Assembly (NCBI GenBank): GCA_050942695.1
Contig: JBMNNU010000042.1
Span: 1 to 16,123, forward strand
Direction of reading: 5' to 3'
From: JBMNNU01 sp050942695
GTDB lineage: Bacteria > Chloroflexota > UBA6077
DNA length: 16,123 bases
Positions 13,913 to 16,123 of the stretch are shown here, in pieces. A program made the translations under genes and the position numbers. Each line of letters opens with the position of its first letter. Position 1 is the first letter of the stretch. Under the pieces are notes generated by a model, which was given only the letters and a program-made list of their open reading frames with translations, searched no databases and had not been told where the DNA came from.

Positions 13913-16123
13913 ATGGCCGGATGGTTCGAGAAAAGCTTCGAACAGGGTATTACGGATACGCTCCTTGGGGTTCCGGAGGCCAGCCAAGCTGGGGGCGAAA
14001 CAAGCACCCGGGAAAGGCAAGCGCCCTATGGGAATCCGGAGTTGGGGGGCTACAGGTTGCGGAGATCTGCCGACTACGATCGCACCCTGTGTCTCGATCC
14101 GGAGCTCGTGATCGGCTTCATCCAGGACTCCCAACCTCAGGAGTGGCAAAAGCTATCAAACCTGGGGAGTGTCGATGTAGAAGACCGCTTTCTGGAGAAG
14201 CTGTCTTCTGAGATCAGCTTGCGCGGCACCCTGGATGTGCTGCACAGAGGGTTCGAATGCTCCGGCTGCTGCTTCCGGTTGGTCCATTTCCAAACTGCTG
14301 ATGATAGCGATGAGAAGCGTCGAAGACTGTACCGGACAAATCGCTTCTCGATCATTCCTCGCTTGACGTACAGCATAAAGAGTGAAGACGTCCTCGATCT
14401 GGTGATCTTCGTCAATGGTCTGCCTATATTCACCGCAATAATAAAAAATCCTCTCGCCGGACAGACAGTAGAAGACGCCATCCAGCAGTACCGCTACGAT
14501 CTCGACCCGGCCGAACCGTTTTTTGCTAGCGGCCGATGTCTGGCCTTTTTTACCCTGGATTCACAACTTGTCTACGTTACTACCCAATTGGAAGGCCTTG
14601 AAACCGCCTTCCTGCCCTTCAACCAGGGAAGGGATGGTGGCGCCGGCAATCCAGTACAACAGAGAGGCTATTCCACCTCTTACCTGTGGCGCCGAGTCTG
14701 GACGCGAGATAGCGTCTTGGACCTGATCCAGCACTACATCCTGGAGAAGGAAATTCCGGGCCGGGTAGGCGGCATTGCCGGAGAGGCAGCCTTGTTGTTT
14801 CCCCGTTATCACCAGTTAGATACCGTTCGCCGCTTGATAGCCCACGCCAGCATCAATGGTGCCGGGCAGCGGTATCTGATTCAGCACAGCATGGGCGGTG
14901 GTAAAAAGTTGACCATGGCGTTACTGGCTCGCCAGATAGCCCGGTTGCGCGGCCAGGAAGCCCGGCGAGCGTTCGACGGCACTGTCGTCATAACGGATCG
15001 GGCTGCCCTGGGTCGGCAAATATCCGAGATGCTGCGTAAGAGAGAAGAACCCGAGAGGGTGGTGACGATCTCCGATCTGGGCAGATACCCTTTGATTGAT
15101 AGTCTGCAGGGTGGAGGGAGACTGTTTGTAGCCCATCCCCGATTACTTACGCAAATTCTGGGGCAGATAGCGCGGCTTCAGGGGATGAGGTTCGCGCTGG
15201 TCATCGACGGGTTTTCAGGGGACAGCGGCGTAAGCCTCCGCAACCTCCGAGCGATCCTGGACGTGAGTAGCCTGGAGGATGCCGAGAGAATCGACAAAGT
15301 GGAACAAGACAGGGGTTGGGAAGACCGGATCGCATCCGAGGTGATGCAGCTTGGGACAATGCCCAACGTAAGCGTTTTCCTTTTCTCCGATACACCCAAG
15401 ACGCAGACTCTAGAGCTTTTCGGAGTCAAGAATCAGGAGGACGACTGCTTGCCCTTCAGCCTCTACCCCATGCGCCAGGCGATAGAGGAAGGTTTCATCT
15501 TGGATGTGTTGGAGAACTACATTTCTTCTAGGGGATACACCCGCCTCCTGGAGAACGCAGAGGGGGATATTCGCTTCGATCAAACGAAGGTTGGCTATCT
15601 TCGACAGCTATTATTCGGCCTTCCCGATCACGCTATTGACGAAAAGGCAGCGGCTATAGTCGACCATTTCGTCGAAAAATCCTCAGGCCGCATCAGCGGT
15701 AAGGCTAAGGCCATAATAGTAACCCGATCCCGCCTTCACGCGGTGAGGTATAAGCTGGCGATAGATCAGTACCTGGAAGAGAACGGTTACAACTTCAGGG
15801 CTCTGGTCGCCTTCCCCGGTAAGGTTATCGACGGTGGAACAGAGTACACTGAAAAGGGGATGAACGGACTGGCTGACGGTAACACTGCTGAGGTCTTTCG
15901 ACGAGACGAGTACCGCTGCTTGATCGTGGCCAGCCGGCTAAGCGCTGGATGCGATCAACCGCTGCTGCATACTATGTACGTCGATCGGAAGCTGGATGGG
16001 ATTCAGACAGTGCGAACGCTTTCCCTATTGGCCATTCCATATCCTGGAAAAGAAGAAGTGGTAGTTCTCGATTTCGCCAACGAGCCGGAGGATATAAGGA
16101 AGGCGTTCGCGCCTTACTACGAT
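13913..16123 (+). CDS. hsdR: HsdR-like type I restriction subunit with substituted active sites (partial)
   Basis: At least 737 codons without a stop, running off the window; the family is usually about 1000 residues. Order: RecB-type nuclease region (about 50-200), two helicase lobes (about 305-737). Conserved scaffold: DYDRTLCLDPE, RGTLDVL, LPFNQGRDGGAGNP, SYLWRRVWTRDS, FPRYHQLD, YPMRQAIEEGFILDVLENY, SRLHAVRYKLAID, CDQPLL, PGK near 712. Active-site positions differ: nuclease D162 and K178 are kept but residue 176 is Ile instead of Glu; Walker A reads MGGGKK (K332 for Thr/Ser); DEAH reads D432-G-F-S; TAT reads S492-D-T; motif VI reads RTLSLLAI, losing both arginines. It is therefore probably unable to cut DNA or move on it. 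The start is uncertain: ATG 13913 fits homologue length, but its ribosome site is poor and TTG 13898 is possible. The partner genes hsdM and hsdS would lie outside the window. Confidence 0.88.
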   Translation, partial: MAGWFEKSFEQGITDTLLGVPEASQAGGETSTRERQAPYGNPELGGYRLRRSADYDRTLCLDPELVIGFIQDSQPQEWQKLSNLGSVDVEDRFLEKLSSEISLRGTLDVLHRGFECSGCCFRLVHFQTADDSDEKRRRLYRTNRFSIIPRLTYSIKSEDVLDLVIFVNGLPIFTAIIKNPLAGQTVEDAIQQYRYDLDPAEPFFASGRCLAFFTLDSQLVYVTTQLEGLETAFLPFNQGRDGGAGNPVQQRGYSTSYLWRRVWTRDSVLDLIQHYILEKEIPGRVGGIAGEAALLFPRYHQLDTVRRLIAHASINGAGQRYLIQHSMGGGKKLTMALLARQIARLRGQEARRAFDGTVVITDRAALGRQISEMLRKREEPERVVTISDLGRYPLIDSLQGGGRLFVAHPRLLTQILGQIARLQGMRFALVIDGFSGDSGVSLRNLRAILDVSSLEDAERIDKVEQDRGWEDRIASEVMQLGTMPNVSVFLFSDTPKTQTLELFGVKNQEDDCLPFSLYPMRQAIEEGFILDVLENYISSRGYTRLLENAEGDIRFDQTKVGYLRQLLFGLPDHAIDEKAAAIVDHFVEKSSGRISGKAKAIIVTRSRLHAVRYKLAIDQYLEENGYNFRALVAFPGKVIDGGTEYTEKGMNGLADGNTAEVFRRDEYRCLIVASRLSAGCDQPLLHTMYVDRKLDGIQTVRTLSLLAIPYPGKEEVVVLDFANEPEDIRKAFAPYYD

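Noticed and set aside
13854..14111. Separate small gene or frameshifted start of the HsdR-like gene
   Set aside because: The frame with HsdR homology is open without interruption from 13817, so no frameshift is needed and the 85-codon ORF is a shadow.
13913..16123. Ordinary pseudogene of hsdR
   Set aside because: No stop or frameshift over 737 codons, and non-catalytic motifs are well kept; a recent point-mutation origin remains possible, but several motifs differ at more than one base.

Overview
The window looks like an ordinary chromosomal stretch of a moderately GC-rich bacterium, most plausibly a Chloroflexota relative. I base that on recalled similarity of the fused M16 peptidase, the short-type glucan phosphorylase and the MoxR cluster to proteins of that phylum, and on the abundance of small palindromic repeats between genes; no search was run. 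Seven complete protein genes with recognisable families, one complete unrecognised gene, and two genes cut by the window edges are present. I saw no RNA gene, CRISPR array or insertion sequence.

Layout. Bases 3-446 are the C-terminal tail of a hybrid sensor kinase (end of the ATPase domain plus receiver). It converges on a leftward pair: an unrecognised 385-residue protein with a PD...DxK nuclease-like signature (3539-4696) and a 905-residue double-domain M16 zinc peptidase (500-3217). Bases 4697-4913 form a divergent control region with mirror-image extended -10 boxes and a direct repeat. Rightward from there come alpha-glucan phosphorylase (4914-7478), a GT4-type glycosyltransferase (7685-8815) and a tight four-gene run: fold-type I aminotransferase (9008-10147), MoxR AAA+ ATPase, DUF58 protein and a multi-spanning DUF4129 protein (to 13782). 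The last four are joined by 7-base overlap, 4-base gap and 4-base overlap, so they are almost certainly one transcript. The MoxR/DUF58/DUF4129 trio is a known membrane-associated module, but here its usual transglutaminase domain is missing.

The most striking item is the last gene (13913 to beyond the window end). Its scaffold matches the HsdR subunit of type I restriction systems over at least 737 codons without a stop, yet the nuclease Glu, the Walker A Thr/Ser, the DEAH box, the TAT motif and both motif VI arginines are all replaced. It reads as a full-length catalytically dead HsdR, that is, a pseudoenzyme candidate rather than a broken gene.

A second theme is at least six different short imperfect palindromes, at most gene junctions. 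One lies inside the M16 coding sequence, where it encodes the linker between the two peptidase domains.
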